Origin: Cognataquiflexum gelatinilyticum
Lineage (GTDB): Bacteria; Bacteroidota; Bacteroidia; Cytophagales; Cyclobacteriaceae
Direction of reading: 5' to 3'
Assembly (NCBI RefSeq): GCF_024813435.1
Contig: NZ_JANAEZ010000002.1
Coordinates: 558,001 to 622,000 of the forward strand
Length of the DNA: 64,000 bases
Shown: positions 1 through 9,002 of the stretch, piece after piece
How the letters are laid out: every line of letters starts with the position of its first letter
How positions within the stretch are numbered: position 1 is the first letter of the stretch
Notes under the pieces: generated by a model
What the model was told of the DNA's origin: nothing
Databases searched by the model: none
What the model saw: only the letters and a program-made list of their open reading frames with translations
Made by a program: the position numbers and the translations under genes

Positions 1-1
1 G

Positions 2-2116
2 GCAAGAGATTTAAAATACACTAGGAACATTGGCATTGCCGCGCATATTGATGCCGGTAAAACAACTACTACAGAACGCATACTCTACTATTCAGGTGTC
101 AGCCATAAAATCGGTGAAGTTCACGATGGTGCGGCTACCATGGACTGGATGGCACAAGAGCAGGAAAGAGGTATTACCATTACTTCTGCTGCGACCACTG
201 TGTTTTGGAATTACAGAAAAAACAAATATCAAGTTAACATTATCGATACTCCCGGCCACGTTGATTTTACCGTTGAGGTAAACCGTTCCTTGAGAGTTTT
301 GGATGGGCTTGTATTCCTTTTCAGTGCTGTTGATGGTGTTGAACCACAATCAGAAACTAACTGGAGACTTGCCGATAACTACAAAGTAGCCCGTATCGGT
401 TTTGTTAATAAAATGGACCGCTCAGGTGCCAATTTTCTTGACGTGTGTAAGCAGGTTAAAGAAATGTTGGGAAGCTATGCAGTTCCATTACAGCTTCCAA
501 TTGGAGCAGAGGACAATTTCAAAGGAGTTGTTGATTTGATTAACAACAGAGGAATTGTTTGGAATGAAGAGGATAAAGGAATGACTTTTACAGAAGTTCC
601 TATTCCTGATGACATGCTTGAGGAAGTTGCTGAATACAGAGAACATTTACTTGAAGCAGTGGCTGATTACGATGAGTCATTGATGGAAAAGTTTTTTGAC
701 GATCCTGATTCCATTACGGAAGCTGAGATTTTATCAGCATTAAGAAGAGCAACCATTGACATGAAAATTGTTCCGATGGTTTGTGGTTCTTCATTCAAGA
801 ACAAAGGCGTGCAAACCATGCTTGACCTTGTAATGGAATTACTTCCTTCTCCTTTGGACAAAGATGACATCATCGCTACAGGACTTGATTCTGAAGAGGA
901 AGTTGTCATCAGACCTGACGAAAAAGAACCATTTACAGGATTGGCTTTCAAAATTGCAACTGATCCATTTGTCGGACGTCTTTGCTTCGTAAGAGCTTAT
1001 TCAGGCATTTTGGAATCTGGTTCTTACATCTTTAATAGCCGTTCAGGAAATAAAGAAAGGATTTCGAGGGTTTTCCAAATGCACGCCAACAAGCAAAACC
1101 AAATCGAAAGATTGGTTGCCGGTGATATCGGTGCTGTCGTTGGTTTCAAAGACATCAAAACAGGAGATACTCTTTGCGACGAAAAACGCAAGGTTGTTCT
1201 TGAATCTATGGTGTTCCCGGAACCGGTTATAGGATATGCCATCGAGCCAAAAACTCAGGCAGATGTTGACAAATTGGGTATGGCAATCTCCAAATTGGTA
1301 GAAGAAGATCCTACACTTCAGGTAAATACTGATCAAGAAACTGGTCAGACTATCCTAAGAGGTATGGGAGAACTTCACCTTGAAATCATCATTGACCGAC
1401 TTAAGAGGGAATTTAAGGTTGAAATCAACCAAGGTGCACCTCAGGTTGCTTACAAAGAAGCTCTTTTTGGTTCAATTGAGCATAAAGAAGTGTACAAGAA
1501 GCAGACAGGTGGTAAAGGTAAATTTGCAGATATCGTATTCGAACTTGGACCAAAGGATCCTGATCCTGTTACAAATGAAATCAAGCCTGGTCTTGACTTT
1601 GTGAATGGTATCGTTGGTGGTGTGGTTCCAAGAGAATTCATTCCTGCTATCCAAAAAGGATTTGCTGAAGCGATGAAAAATGGACCTTTAGCCGGGTATC
1701 CAATCGAATCAATGAAGGTAAGGTTGTTTCATGGTTCATACCATGATGTTGACTCCGATGCACTTTCATTCGAATTGGCTGCAAGAATTGGTTTCAAGGA
1801 AGCAGCTAAAAAATGTAAGCCTCAACTTCTTGAGCCAATCATGGCTGTAGAAGTGGTTACTCCGGATGAATATACAGGTCCAATTACAGGTGACTTGAAC
1901 AGGAGAAGAGGAATGATGAAAGGTATGGATACCAAAGGTACCTCTACTGTAATAAAAGCTAACGTTCCTTTGTCTGAGCTGTTTGGATATGTTACCGACT
2001 TGAGAACAAACTCTTCGGGTAGAGCTTCTGCATCATTGACATTCTCTCACTATGAGCCGGTGCCAAATAACATTGCAGAGGGTGTGATTGCAAAAGTAAA
2101 AGGAGAAAAAGCCTAA
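2..2116 (+). CDS. fusA: Elongation factor G, 5' end outside the window
   Basis: EF-G is the GTPase that moves tRNA and mRNA through the ribosome. The reading frame is open from base 2, so the first few codons and the start lie upstream. The G1 loop (AHIDAGKTTTTERIL) is read at the very edge; switch I (MDWMAQEQERGITIT), DTPGHVDFT and NKMDRSGANF follow, and a GGKGKFADI segment marks domain IV. About 705 residues remain, close to the full family length. The first internal ATG, at 140, would cut off the GTP-binding loop and is not the start. The gene ends 13 bases before rpsJ, as in the str operon. Confidence 0.97.
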   Translation, partial: ARDLKYTRNIGIAAHIDAGKTTTTERILYYSGVSHKIGEVHDGAATMDWMAQEQERGITITSAATTVFWNYRKNKYQVNIIDTPGHVDFTVEVNRSLRVLDGLVFLFSAVDGVEPQSETNWRLADNYKVARIGFVNKMDRSGANFLDVCKQVKEMLGSYAVPLQLPIGAEDNFKGVVDLINNRGIVWNEEDKGMTFTEVPIPDDMLEEVAEYREHLLEAVADYDESLMEKFFDDPDSITEAEILSALRRATIDMKIVPMVCGSSFKNKGVQTMLDLVMELLPSPLDKDDIIATGLDSEEEVVIRPDEKEPFTGLAFKIATDPFVGRLCFVRAYSGILESGSYIFNSRSGNKERISRVFQMHANKQNQIERLVAGDIGAVVGFKDIKTGDTLCDEKRKVVLESMVFPEPVIGYAIEPKTQADVDKLGMAISKLVEEDPTLQVNTDQETGQTILRGMGELHLEIIIDRLKREFKVEINQGAPQVAYKEALFGSIEHKEVYKKQTGGKGKFADIVFELGPKDPDPVTNEIKPGLDFVNGIVGGVVPREFIPAIQKGFAEAMKNGPLAGYPIESMKVRLFHGSYHDVDSDALSFELAARIGFKEAAKKCKPQLLEPIMAVEVVTPDEYTGPITGDLNRRRGMMKGMDTKGTSTVIKANVPLSELFGYVTDLRTNSSGRASASLTFSHYEPVPNNIAEGVIAKVKGEKA

Positions 2117-2129
2117 ATCTCGACAGAAA

Positions 2130-2435
2130 ATGAATCAGAAAATCAGAATAAAATTGAAATCATACGATCACAGCCTGGTGGACAAGTCATCTGAGAAGAT
2201 CGTAAAGGCGGTTAAAGCAACCGGAGCAATTGTGGTTGGACCTATTCCTTTGCCAACAAAAAAAGAGAAATTTACAGTGTTGAAATCTCCTCACGTAAAT
2301 AAGAAAGCAAGAGATCAATATCAACTTTGTACTTACAAAAGATTGGTTGATATCTACAGCAACAGCTCAAAAACAGTTGACGCTTTGATGAAGATCGAAC
2401 TTCCAAGTGGAGTTGATGTTGAAATCAAAGTCTGA
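2130..2435 (+). CDS. rpsJ: 30S ribosomal protein S10
   Basis: S10 binds the 3' domain of 16S rRNA and also serves as NusE in antitermination. It has 101 residues, the usual length, with the family signature SPHVNKKARDQYQLCTYKRL near the middle. It follows fusA by 13 bases and is followed at once by a strong terminator, so here it is the last gene of the fusA transcript rather than the first gene of the S10 operon. Confidence 0.97.
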   Translation: MNQKIRIKLKSYDHSLVDKSSEKIVKAVKATGAIVVGPIPLPTKKEKFTVLKSPHVNKKARDQYQLCTYKRLVDIYSNSSKTVDALMKIELPSGVDVEIKV

Positions 2436-2456
2436 CGGATAAAAAACATATTGATG

Positions 2457-2490
2457 AAAAACCTGTACCAATCTGGTGCGGGTTTTTCTT
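2457..2490 (+). terminator. Intrinsic terminator after rpsJ
   Basis: A 13-base arm (2457-2469) pairs with 2475-2487 over its full length, with two G-U pairs and a 5-base loop. The right arm ends in TTTTT followed by CTTTT. It lies 21 bases after the rpsJ stop. Confidence 0.85.
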
Positions 2491-2590
2491 TTGCCCACAC
2501 TAATTTGAAAGTATGTTTGGAGAAAGAATAGCTTTTGTGGCAGTTTGCTGAATTTATTTTCATAAATAATTGAAAATATTAAAGTTGGGA

Positions 2591-2621
2591 TTTGTAAGCT
2601 GGGGGAAAAACCCTAACTTTG
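2591..2621 (+). promoter_or_regulatory. Bacteroidota-type promoter for rplC onward
   Basis: TTTG at 2591-2594 and TAACTTTG at 2614-2621 are separated by exactly 19 bases, matching the -33 / -7 consensus (TTTG, TAnnTTTG) of the Bacteroidota primary sigma factor. It sits after the rpsJ terminator and about 65 bases before the rplC start, so it should drive the large ribosomal cluster. Confidence 0.8.
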
Positions 2622-2637
2622 CAGTCCTTAAAAAAGC

Positions 2638-2661
2638 ACCTAAGTACTTAAAAACTTGGGT
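2638..2661 (+). promoter_or_regulatory. Stem-loop in the rplC leader
   Basis: ACCTAAGT (2638-2645) pairs with ACTTGGGT (2654-2661), eight pairs with one G-U and an 8-base loop. It would lie in the 5' leader of the rplC transcript, 24 bases before the ATG. Many ribosomal operons carry a leader bound by one of their own products; that role here is only a guess. Confidence 0.4.
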
Positions 2662-2685
2662 TTCAAGATTATTATACAACAGAAG

Positions 2686-3318
2686 ATGTCTGGAATAATA
2701 GGTAAAAAAGTAGGAATGACTAGCATTTTCAGTGCCGATGGACGAAACGTCGCATGCACGCTAATAGAAGCTGGTCCTTGCGTAGTGACGCAAGTAAAAA
2801 ATGTTGAGACAGACGGGTACAACGCTGTTCAATTGGCATATGGTGAGCGTAAAGAAAAAAACACGCCAAAACCATTGATGGGTCATTTTAAAAAGGCCGG
2901 AACTACGCCAAAGCAGAAAGTTGTAGAATTCAGAGACTTCAGAGTAGAATTTGAAGGTCAGGTTGATCTAGGAAAGACAGTGAAAGCTGACGAGGTATTT
3001 ATCGAAGGTGACTTCGTTGATGCTATCGGGACTTCCAAAGGTAAAGGTTTCCAAGGTGTAGTAAAGCGTCATGGTTTTGCTGGTGTCGGTGGACAGACCC
3101 ACGGTCAGCATAATAGGGCAAGACACCCTGGATCGATTGGTGCCTGTTCTTGGCCATCCAGAGTTTTCAAAGGAATGAGAATGGCTGGTAGAACCGGGGG
3201 AGATAGGGTTAAGGTAATCAATTTGAGAGTCCTTAGAATCTATCCTGATAAGAACCTTCTACTTGTTAGCGGTTCCGTACCAGGTCCAAAAAATTCTTTC
3301 GTTATTCTAGAGAAGTAA
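2686..3318 (+). CDS. rplC: 50S ribosomal protein L3
   Basis: L3 is an early assembly protein near the peptidyl transferase centre. I start it at the ATG at 2686 (MSGIIGKKVGM, the typical L3 beginning) rather than at an upstream TTG at 2656, giving 210 residues. The conserved loop GGQTHGQHNRARHPGSIG, which reaches toward the catalytic centre, is intact. It is the first gene after the new promoter and lies 4 bases before rplD. Confidence 0.96.
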   Translation: MSGIIGKKVGMTSIFSADGRNVACTLIEAGPCVVTQVKNVETDGYNAVQLAYGERKEKNTPKPLMGHFKKAGTTPKQKVVEFRDFRVEFEGQVDLGKTVKADEVFIEGDFVDAIGTSKGKGFQGVVKRHGFAGVGGQTHGQHNRARHPGSIGACSWPSRVFKGMRMAGRTGGDRVKVINLRVLRIYPDKNLLLVSGSVPGPKNSFVILEK

Positions 3319-3322
3319 GAAA

Positions 3323-3952
3323 ATGGAATTAGCAGTATTAAAATATAACGGTGAAGACACAGGTAGAAAGGTTAATCTTTCTGATGATATTTTCGCGATC
3401 GAACCTAACGATCATGCGATCTACCTGGATGTAAAGCAATATTTGGCGAATCAAAGACAAGGTACGCACAAAGCAAAGCAAAGAAATGAGATTGCAGGTT
3501 CTACCAAAAAAATCAAGAAGCAAAAAGGAACAGGTGGAGCAAGAGCAGGCTCTATCAAATCTCCTTTGTTTAGAGGAGGAGGTAGAGTTTTTGGTCCAGT
3601 TCCAAGAGATTATTCATTCAAATTGAATAAAAAATTGAAGCAATTGGCTAGAATATCTGCTTTGTCATACAAAGCAAAAGAAAATTGCGTGATGGTTTTA
3701 GAAAACTTCTCTTTTGAAGCTCCTAAGACAAAAAGCTATATAGCAATGTTAAACGGACTTTCTTTGTCAGATAAGAAGACCTTGTTGGTTCTTCCAGAAC
3801 TAAATAAAAATGTCTATTTATCAAGCAGAAATCTTCCAAAAGCTAAAGTGATCACTGTTGACAGTGTAAACACTTATGAATTGTTAAATGCTGACAATTT
3901 GGTATTGTGCGAAGGTTCAGTAAGTATGTTAGAAACCCTTTTATTGAAGTAA
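3323..3952 (+). CDS. rplD: 50S ribosomal protein L4
   Basis: L4 binds 23S rRNA and lines the exit tunnel; in Enterobacteria it represses its own operon. It has 209 residues, with the basic tunnel loop around KKQKGTGGARAGSIKSPLFR and the GGGRVFGPVPRDY segment. Spacing to both neighbours is 4 bases. Confidence 0.96.
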   Translation: MELAVLKYNGEDTGRKVNLSDDIFAIEPNDHAIYLDVKQYLANQRQGTHKAKQRNEIAGSTKKIKKQKGTGGARAGSIKSPLFRGGGRVFGPVPRDYSFKLNKKLKQLARISALSYKAKENCVMVLENFSFEAPKTKSYIAMLNGLSLSDKKTLLVLPELNKNVYLSSRNLPKAKVITVDSVNTYELLNADNLVLCEGSVSMLETLLLK

Positions 3953-3956
3953 GAAG

Positions 3957-4244
3957 ATGGCAACACTTAAAAAACCTTTGATTACAGAGAAGATTTCAGC
4001 AATGAATGAACAAGGTGTTTATGGATTTGCAGTTGAGAAAACTGCTACTAAGCCTGAGATCAAAAGAGCCGTGGAAAATATGTATGGTGTAAAAGTTTTG
4101 GATGTCCGTACCATGAGGTATGCAGGCAAACCAAAAACAAGATATACCAAAACAAAGATTGTTTCTGGCTTTAGCACACCTTACAAAAAAGCTATCGTAA
4201 AAGTGGCAGAAGGAGAAATAATTGATTTTTACGGAGAAATTTAA
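3957..4244 (+). CDS. rplW: 50S ribosomal protein L23
   Basis: L23 sits at the tunnel exit and is the docking site for trigger factor and SRP. It has 95 residues, begins with the typical LKKPLITEKIS stretch and carries AGKPKTRYTKTK in the central loop. Confidence 0.95.
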   Translation: MATLKKPLITEKISAMNEQGVYGFAVEKTATKPEIKRAVENMYGVKVLDVRTMRYAGKPKTRYTKTKIVSGFSTPYKKAIVKVAEGEIIDFYGEI

Positions 4245-4257
4245 TTGAATCAGAATC

Positions 4258-5082
4258 ATGGCAGTTAGAAAATTAAAACCTGTAACACCAGGAACCAGAT
4301 TCAGAGTAGCACCGGCATTTGATGAGATCACTACATCAAAGCCTGAGAAATCTCTTTTGGCTCCGAAACCAAAGTCAGGTGGTAGAAATAACACCGGTAG
4401 AATGACCAACAGATATATTGGTGGTGGTCATAAGCAAAGACTTAGAATAATTGATTTCAAAAGAAATAAATTCGGCATTGTTGCAGAAGTTGTTTCTGTA
4501 GAATATGATCCAAATAGAACTGCACGTATTGCTTTGTTGCAATATGCTGACGGTGAAAAAGCTTACATCATCGCACCAAACGGTCTGAAAGTTGGACAAA
4601 CTATCATTTCTGGTGAGAGTGTAGCCCCAGAGATTGGAAATGCAATGCATTTGGTAAATGTTCCTTTGGGTACAATTGTCCATAACATTGAGCTTAAGCC
4701 TGGAAAAGGTGGTGCTATGGCACGTAGTGCAGGTGGATATGGTCAAGTAGTAGCAAGGGATGGAAAATATGTCACCATCAAATTGCCATCAGGAGAAATG
4801 AGACTAGTGCTCGGAACTTGTATGGCTACTGTTGGAACTGTTTCCAATGCAGACCACATGAACGTGGTGCTCGGAAAAGCTGGGAGGAACCGTTGGTTAG
4901 GAAGGAGACCAAGAACTAGAGGTGTCGCAATGAACCCTGTTGATCACCCAATGGGAGGTGGTGAAGGTAGATCTTCTGGAGGTCATCCTAGGTCAAGGAA
5001 AGGTTTGCTTGCAAAAGGCAAGAAAACCAGAAGCCCTAAAAAGTATTCTAACAAATTCATTATCAGCAAAAGAACCAAATAG
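4258..5082 (+). CDS. rplB: 50S ribosomal protein L2
   Basis: L2 is needed for subunit joining and peptidyl transfer. It has 274 residues. The GGHKQRLRIIDFKRNK segment and the C-terminal MNPVDHPMGGGEGRSSGGHP loop, which holds the conserved histidine, are intact. It is two bases from rpsS. Confidence 0.97.
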   Translation: MAVRKLKPVTPGTRFRVAPAFDEITTSKPEKSLLAPKPKSGGRNNTGRMTNRYIGGGHKQRLRIIDFKRNKFGIVAEVVSVEYDPNRTARIALLQYADGEKAYIIAPNGLKVGQTIISGESVAPEIGNAMHLVNVPLGTIVHNIELKPGKGGAMARSAGGYGQVVARDGKYVTIKLPSGEMRLVLGTCMATVGTVSNADHMNVVLGKAGRNRWLGRRPRTRGVAMNPVDHPMGGGEGRSSGGHPRSRKGLLAKGKKTRSPKKYSNKFIISKRTK

Positions 5083-5084
5083 AT

Positions 5085-5363
5085 ATGGCACGTTCATTAA
5101 AGAAAGGTCCTTACATAGAGCACCACTTATTGAAAAAAGTGGATGTAATGAACGAGTCCGGAAAAAAATCTGTAATCAAGACTTGGTCAAGAAGATCAAT
5201 GATTTCACCGGATTTCGTGGGCCATACATTCGCTGTGCATAACGGCAATAAGTTTATACCTGTATTTGTTACAGACAATATGGTTGGACATAAACTTGGA
5301 GAATTTGCACCTACTAGGAACTTTAGAGGTCACATCGCCAAGAAAGATAAAGGAAAGAGATAA
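5085..5363 (+). CDS. rpsS: 30S ribosomal protein S19
   Basis: S19 is a head protein of the small subunit that works with S13. It has 92 residues and begins MARSLKKGPYIEHHLLKKV; the signature MVGHKLGEFAPTRNFRGH is near the C-terminus. It is tightly packed between rplB and rplV. Confidence 0.96.
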   Translation: MARSLKKGPYIEHHLLKKVDVMNESGKKSVIKTWSRRSMISPDFVGHTFAVHNGNKFIPVFVTDNMVGHKLGEFAPTRNFRGHIAKKDKGKR

Positions 5364-5365
5364 TC

Positions 5366-5755
5366 ATGGAAGCAATAGCAAGATTAAACAACGTTCCTAC
5401 TTCTCCTCGCAAAATGCGATTGGTAGCTGACCTTGTAAGAGGAAAAAGAGTAGGTCAAGCATTAAGCATTTTGAAGTTCACTCCAAATAGTGGAGCTGCT
5501 AAACTTGAAAAACTTCTGCTTTCTGCTGTGGCCAATTGGCAGGCGAAAAATCCTGATGAGAAGATTGAGGAAGCGGATCTGTTTCTGAAAACAATCTTCG
5601 TTGACGAAGGCCGGATGCTAAAAAGACTAAGACCTGCACCTCAGGGAAGAGCTCATAGAATCCGAAAAAGATCAAATCATGTAACTTTAATTGTAGATTC
5701 CTACAGCTCAAACGTTACCGCTGATAATGTAGAAACAACAGAAAAATCTAATTAA
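5366..5755 (+). CDS. rplV: 50S ribosomal protein L22
   Basis: L22 lines the exit tunnel; its hairpin is the usual site of macrolide-resistance changes. It has 129 residues, with the conserved RPAPQGRAHRIRKRSNHVTL hairpin, and begins with the common SPRKMRLVADLVRG region. A serine/threonine-rich tail of about 15 residues follows. Confidence 0.95.
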   Translation: MEAIARLNNVPTSPRKMRLVADLVRGKRVGQALSILKFTPNSGAAKLEKLLLSAVANWQAKNPDEKIEEADLFLKTIFVDEGRMLKRLRPAPQGRAHRIRKRSNHVTLIVDSYSSNVTADNVETTEKSN

Positions 5756-5764
5756 AATCAGACT

Positions 5765-6505
5765 ATGGGACAAAAGATAAACCCAATTGGTTTTAGACTT
5801 GGTGTAATCAAAGGTTGGGATTCCAACTGGTATGGCGGAAAAGATTTCGCTGAAAAGCTGTATGAAGATCAGCAAATCAGAAAATATGTAAACGCCAGGA
5901 TTCCAAAAGGAGGAATCTCAAAAGTTGTCATTGAGAGAACTTTGAAGAGGATCACTCTTACCATTCATACTGCCCGTCCGGGTGTAGTTATAGGAAAAGG
6001 TGGAGCCGAAGTTGATAAGCTTAAAGAAGAATTGAAAAAATTGACCAGCAAAGATGTTCAAATTAACATTTTTGAAATTAAACGTCCTGAATTGGATGCG
6101 AAATTGGTTGGTGAATCAATCGCGCAGCAGCTTCAAGCTCGAATTTCATTCAGAAGAGCAATGAAACAATCCATTGCCGCTTCTATGAGAGTAGGTGCAG
6201 AAGGTATCAAAGTAAAACTTTCAGGTAGATTGGGAGGAGCAGAAATGGCAAGATCTGAAATGTATAAGGAGGGAAGAATTCCTTTGCATACGCTTAGAGC
6301 TGACATTGACTATGCTGTTTCTGAGGCGAATACTGTATATGGTATCATCGGCATTAAGGTTTGGATTTTCAAAGGTGAAGTCTATGGAAAGAGAGATTTG
6401 TCTCCAAACGTAGGTGCAGCCAGTGAGCCAAAAACCAATGCTTCTGCAGCAGCTAGAGGAAAGCGAAGAGAAGGTGGTCCCAAGAGAAGAAAGAGAAATA
6501 ACTAA
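5765..6505 (+). CDS. rpsC: 30S ribosomal protein S3
   Basis: S3 forms part of the mRNA entry pore. It has 246 residues, with a KH domain (GVVIGKGGAEVDKLKEEL, roughly residues 75-92) and the S3 C-terminal signature ending LHTLRADIDYAV. A basic tail of about 30 residues (KRREGGPKRRKRNN) follows. Confidence 0.96.
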   Translation: MGQKINPIGFRLGVIKGWDSNWYGGKDFAEKLYEDQQIRKYVNARIPKGGISKVVIERTLKRITLTIHTARPGVVIGKGGAEVDKLKEELKKLTSKDVQINIFEIKRPELDAKLVGESIAQQLQARISFRRAMKQSIAASMRVGAEGIKVKLSGRLGGAEMARSEMYKEGRIPLHTLRADIDYAVSEANTVYGIIGIKVWIFKGEVYGKRDLSPNVGAASEPKTNASAAARGKRREGGPKRRKRNN

Positions 6506-6528
6506 TTTTCACCCATAAGTGAGAAATC

Positions 6529-6948
6529 ATGTTACAGCCGAAAAGAACGAAATTTAGAAAAATGCATAAGGGTAGAGTCAAAGGACTTGCTCAAAGAGGT
6601 CACGAACTCTCTTTTGGCAACTTTGGTATCAAATCCCTCGAGCCTGGATGGATAACTTCCCGTCAGATAGAAGCAGCTCGTATTGCTATGACAAGAGCGA
6701 TGAAAAGAGAAGGTCAGGTTTGGATCAGAATATTTCCTGATAAGCCAATTACCAAAAAACCTGCAGAGGTTCGTATGGGTAAAGGTAAAGGTGCTCCTGA
6801 ATATTGGGTAGCAGTTATTAAGCCTGGAACTATCCTTTTCGAAGCAACCGGTGTTAGTCTCGAGGTGGCAAATGAAGCTTTAAGATTAGCGCAGCAGAAA
6901 CTTCCAGTAAGTACAAGATTCGTAGTACGTAGAGATTACGTAGGATAA
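6529..6948 (+). CDS. rplP: 50S ribosomal protein L16
   Basis: L16 helps position tRNA in the A and P sites. It has 139 residues, begins MLQPKRTKFRKMHKGR, and carries the signature region RMGKGKGAPEYWVAVIKPG. Confidence 0.96.
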   Translation: MLQPKRTKFRKMHKGRVKGLAQRGHELSFGNFGIKSLEPGWITSRQIEAARIAMTRAMKREGQVWIRIFPDKPITKKPAEVRMGKGKGAPEYWVAVIKPGTILFEATGVSLEVANEALRLAQQKLPVSTRFVVRRDYVG

Positions 6949-6956
6949 TAGAAACT

Positions 6957-7151
6957 ATGAAAAACGCAGAAATAAGATCACTTTCCGAAAGTGAAATAAT
7001 GGAACGCATAGCCTCTGAGCAGACCAATTTATCCAAATTGAGTTTTGCACACGCTATCTCTCCAATTGAGAATCCAAATAAAATAAAAGAATCAAGGAAA
7101 TTAATCGCGAGATTAAAAACATCCTTGAAGGCAAAACAACTAGCTAAATAA
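6957..7151 (+). CDS. rpmC: 50S ribosomal protein L29
   Basis: L29 lies beside L23 at the tunnel exit. It has 64 residues, mostly two helices, with the KESRKLIARLKT signature near the C-terminus. Its place between rplP and rpsQ is the standard one. Confidence 0.94.
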   Translation: MKNAEIRSLSESEIMERIASEQTNLSKLSFAHAISPIENPNKIKESRKLIARLKTSLKAKQLAK

Positions 7152-7158
7152 TAACAAT

Positions 7159-7422
7159 ATGGCTACTGCTGAGAGAAATCTTCGTAAAGAAAGAACAGGA
7201 AAGGTAGTGAGCAACAAAATGGATAAGTCCATTACTGTGGCTGTAGAAAGGAAAGTTAAGCATTCCATCTATGGTAAGTTTGTTGCTAAGACTACAAAAT
7301 TTATGGTTCATGACGAGAAAAATGAAGCTAATGAAGGAGATGTTGTCCTTATTAGTGAAACTCGTCCGCTGAGTAAGAATAAGCGTTGGAGATTGGTTGA
7401 AATAATAGAAAGGGCTAAGTAA
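7159..7422 (+). CDS. rpsQ: 30S ribosomal protein S17
   Basis: S17 is a primary 16S rRNA-binding protein with an OB fold. It has 87 residues, with GKVVSNKMDKSITVAVER near the N-terminus and the signature VLISETRPLSKNKRWRLV near the C-terminus. Confidence 0.95.
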   Translation: MATAERNLRKERTGKVVSNKMDKSITVAVERKVKHSIYGKFVAKTTKFMVHDEKNEANEGDVVLISETRPLSKNKRWRLVEIIERAK

Positions 7423-7424
7423 TC

Positions 7425-7793
7425 ATGATACAACAAGAATCTAGACTAGGTGTTGCGGATAATTCAGGTGCTAAAGAGGTACTTGTAATCCGTGTATTGG
7501 GAGGTACCAAAAAAAGGTATGCTTCCATTGGTGATAAAGTTGTCGTAACTGTTAAATCTGCACTTTCTTCAAGTAATATGAAAAAAGGAACCGTTTCAAA
7601 GGCGGTGATCGTAAGAACCAAAAAAGAAATCAGAAGAAAAGACGGTTCTTATATTAGATTTGAGGATAACGCAGCTGTTCTTTTAAACAACAATGATGAG
7701 CCAAGAGGGACCCGTATTTTCGGACCTGTTGCCAGAGAGTTGAGAGAGAAGCAGTTTATGAAGATTGTGTCTTTAGCCCCAGAAGTATTGTAA
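7425..7793 (+). CDS. rplN: 50S ribosomal protein L14
   Basis: L14 forms part of the subunit interface. It has the standard 122 residues, starts MIQQESRLGVADNSGAKEVL and ends with the usual REKQFMKIVSLAPEVL. Confidence 0.97.
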   Translation: MIQQESRLGVADNSGAKEVLVIRVLGGTKKRYASIGDKVVVTVKSALSSSNMKKGTVSKAVIVRTKKEIRRKDGSYIRFEDNAAVLLNNNDEPRGTRIFGPVARELREKQFMKIVSLAPEVL

Positions 7794-7795
7794 TC

Positions 7796-8140
7796 ATGGA
7801 AAGAAAATTCAACAAACAACCAAAATTGCATGTCAAAACCGGAGATACCGTTAAGGTATTGGCTGGTGATGATAAAGGCAAATCAGGTAAAATACTTTCT
7901 GTCGATCCAACCAAGAGAAGGGCGATAGTTGAAGGTATCAATATGGTAACCAAGCACGTTAAGCCAACTGCTTCCAATCCTCAGGGAGGAATCGAAAAAA
8001 GAGAGGCTTCTTTGCATTTAAGTAATCTTATGCTGATAGATCCTAAAACAGGGGAAGCTATCAGAACAGGAAGAAAAGAAAATGACAAAGGTAAACTAGT
8101 TAGGTATTCTAAGAAAACTGGGGAGGTAATCAATGGCTAA
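7796..8140 (+). CDS. rplX: 50S ribosomal protein L24
   Basis: L24 is an assembly-initiating protein. It has 114 residues and a KOW motif near residues 10-25 (KTGDTVKVLAGDDKGKSGKI). Its last 8 bases overlap the start of rplE, which suggests translational coupling. Confidence 0.95.
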   Translation: MERKFNKQPKLHVKTGDTVKVLAGDDKGKSGKILSVDPTKRRAIVEGINMVTKHVKPTASNPQGGIEKREASLHLSNLMLIDPKTGEAIRTGRKENDKGKLVRYSKKTGEVING

Positions 8141-8687
8141 TCCAAGAGTAAAAGATAGATATATGGCTGAAATAGTTCCTGCATTGAAGGAAAAATTTCA
8201 GTACAGTTCAGTAATGGAGGTTCCTAAGTTGACCAAAATTGTGATCAATAAAGGTATTGGTGCTGCAGTTGCGGATAAAAAACTTGTAGATCAAGGAGTT
8301 GAAGAACTTTCTTTGATTACCGGTCAAAAAGCTGTTGCAACAAAAGCAAAAACTTCAGTTTCCAACTTTAAGTTGAGAGAAGGAATGCCAATCGGAGCAA
8401 AAGTTACTTTGAGAGGAAACAAAATGTATGAGTTCCTTGACCGTCTTATGACTATTGCCCTACCTAGGGTGAGAGATTTCAAAGGAATCAATGACAAAGG
8501 TTTTGATGGAAGAGGTAATTATACTTTGGGTGTAACTGAGCAAATTATTTTCCCTGAAATCAGCATCGAAAAAGTGAATAAGATTTCAGGAATGGATATC
8601 ACTTTTGTGACTACTGCCAGTACAGATGAAGAAAGCTACGCTTTGTTGAAAGCTTTCGGTATGCCTTTTATAAACAAAAATAATTAA
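8133..8687 (+). CDS. rplE: 50S ribosomal protein L5
   Basis: L5 binds 5S rRNA in the central protuberance. It has 184 residues, with the signature VPKLTKIVINKGIG near the N-terminus and LRGNKMYEFLDRLMTIALPR in the middle. It overlaps rplX by 8 bases. Confidence 0.96.
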   Translation: MANPRVKDRYMAEIVPALKEKFQYSSVMEVPKLTKIVINKGIGAAVADKKLVDQGVEELSLITGQKAVATKAKTSVSNFKLREGMPIGAKVTLRGNKMYEFLDRLMTIALPRVRDFKGINDKGFDGRGNYTLGVTEQIIFPEISIEKVNKISGMDITFVTTASTDEESYALLKAFGMPFINKNN

Positions 8688-8695
8688 GAAATATT

Positions 8696-8965
8696 ATGGC
8701 AAGAGAGTCACTAAAAGCTCGCGAGCGTAAAAGAGAAAGTCTTGTAGCAAAATATGCTAAAAAGCGCGCTCTTTTGAAAGCAGCAGGGGATTTTGCGGGA
8801 TTGGATAAATTACCTAAAAATTCTTCAGCAGTAAGACTACATAACAGGTGTAAATTGACAGGTCGCCCAAAGGGTTATATGAGGAAGTTTGGAATCAATA
8901 GGGTAACCTTTAGAGAGATGGCTTCAGCAGGAAAAATCCCTGGAATTACTAAGTCTAGCTGGTAA
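8696..8965 (+). CDS. rpsN: 30S ribosomal protein S14, zinc-free form
   Basis: S14 is a head protein of the small subunit. This is the long 89-residue form: it ends GKIPGITKSSW and has one cysteine (HNRCKLTGRPKG) where the short form has a CxxC...CxxC zinc site. It is followed by an 85-base gap with a likely internal promoter before rpsH. Confidence 0.95.
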   Translation: MARESLKARERKRESLVAKYAKKRALLKAAGDFAGLDKLPKNSSAVRLHNRCKLTGRPKGYMRKFGINRVTFREMASAGKIPGITKSSW

Positions 8966-9002
8966 AAATCAAACAAGAGTTTTTATTCTAAAAATCATTG
9001 TG

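Noticed and set aside
2656..2685. Upstream TTG start for rplC adding ten residues
   Set aside because: L3 proteins begin at MSGIIGKKVG-like sequence, and the extra residues overlap the leader stem-loop region.
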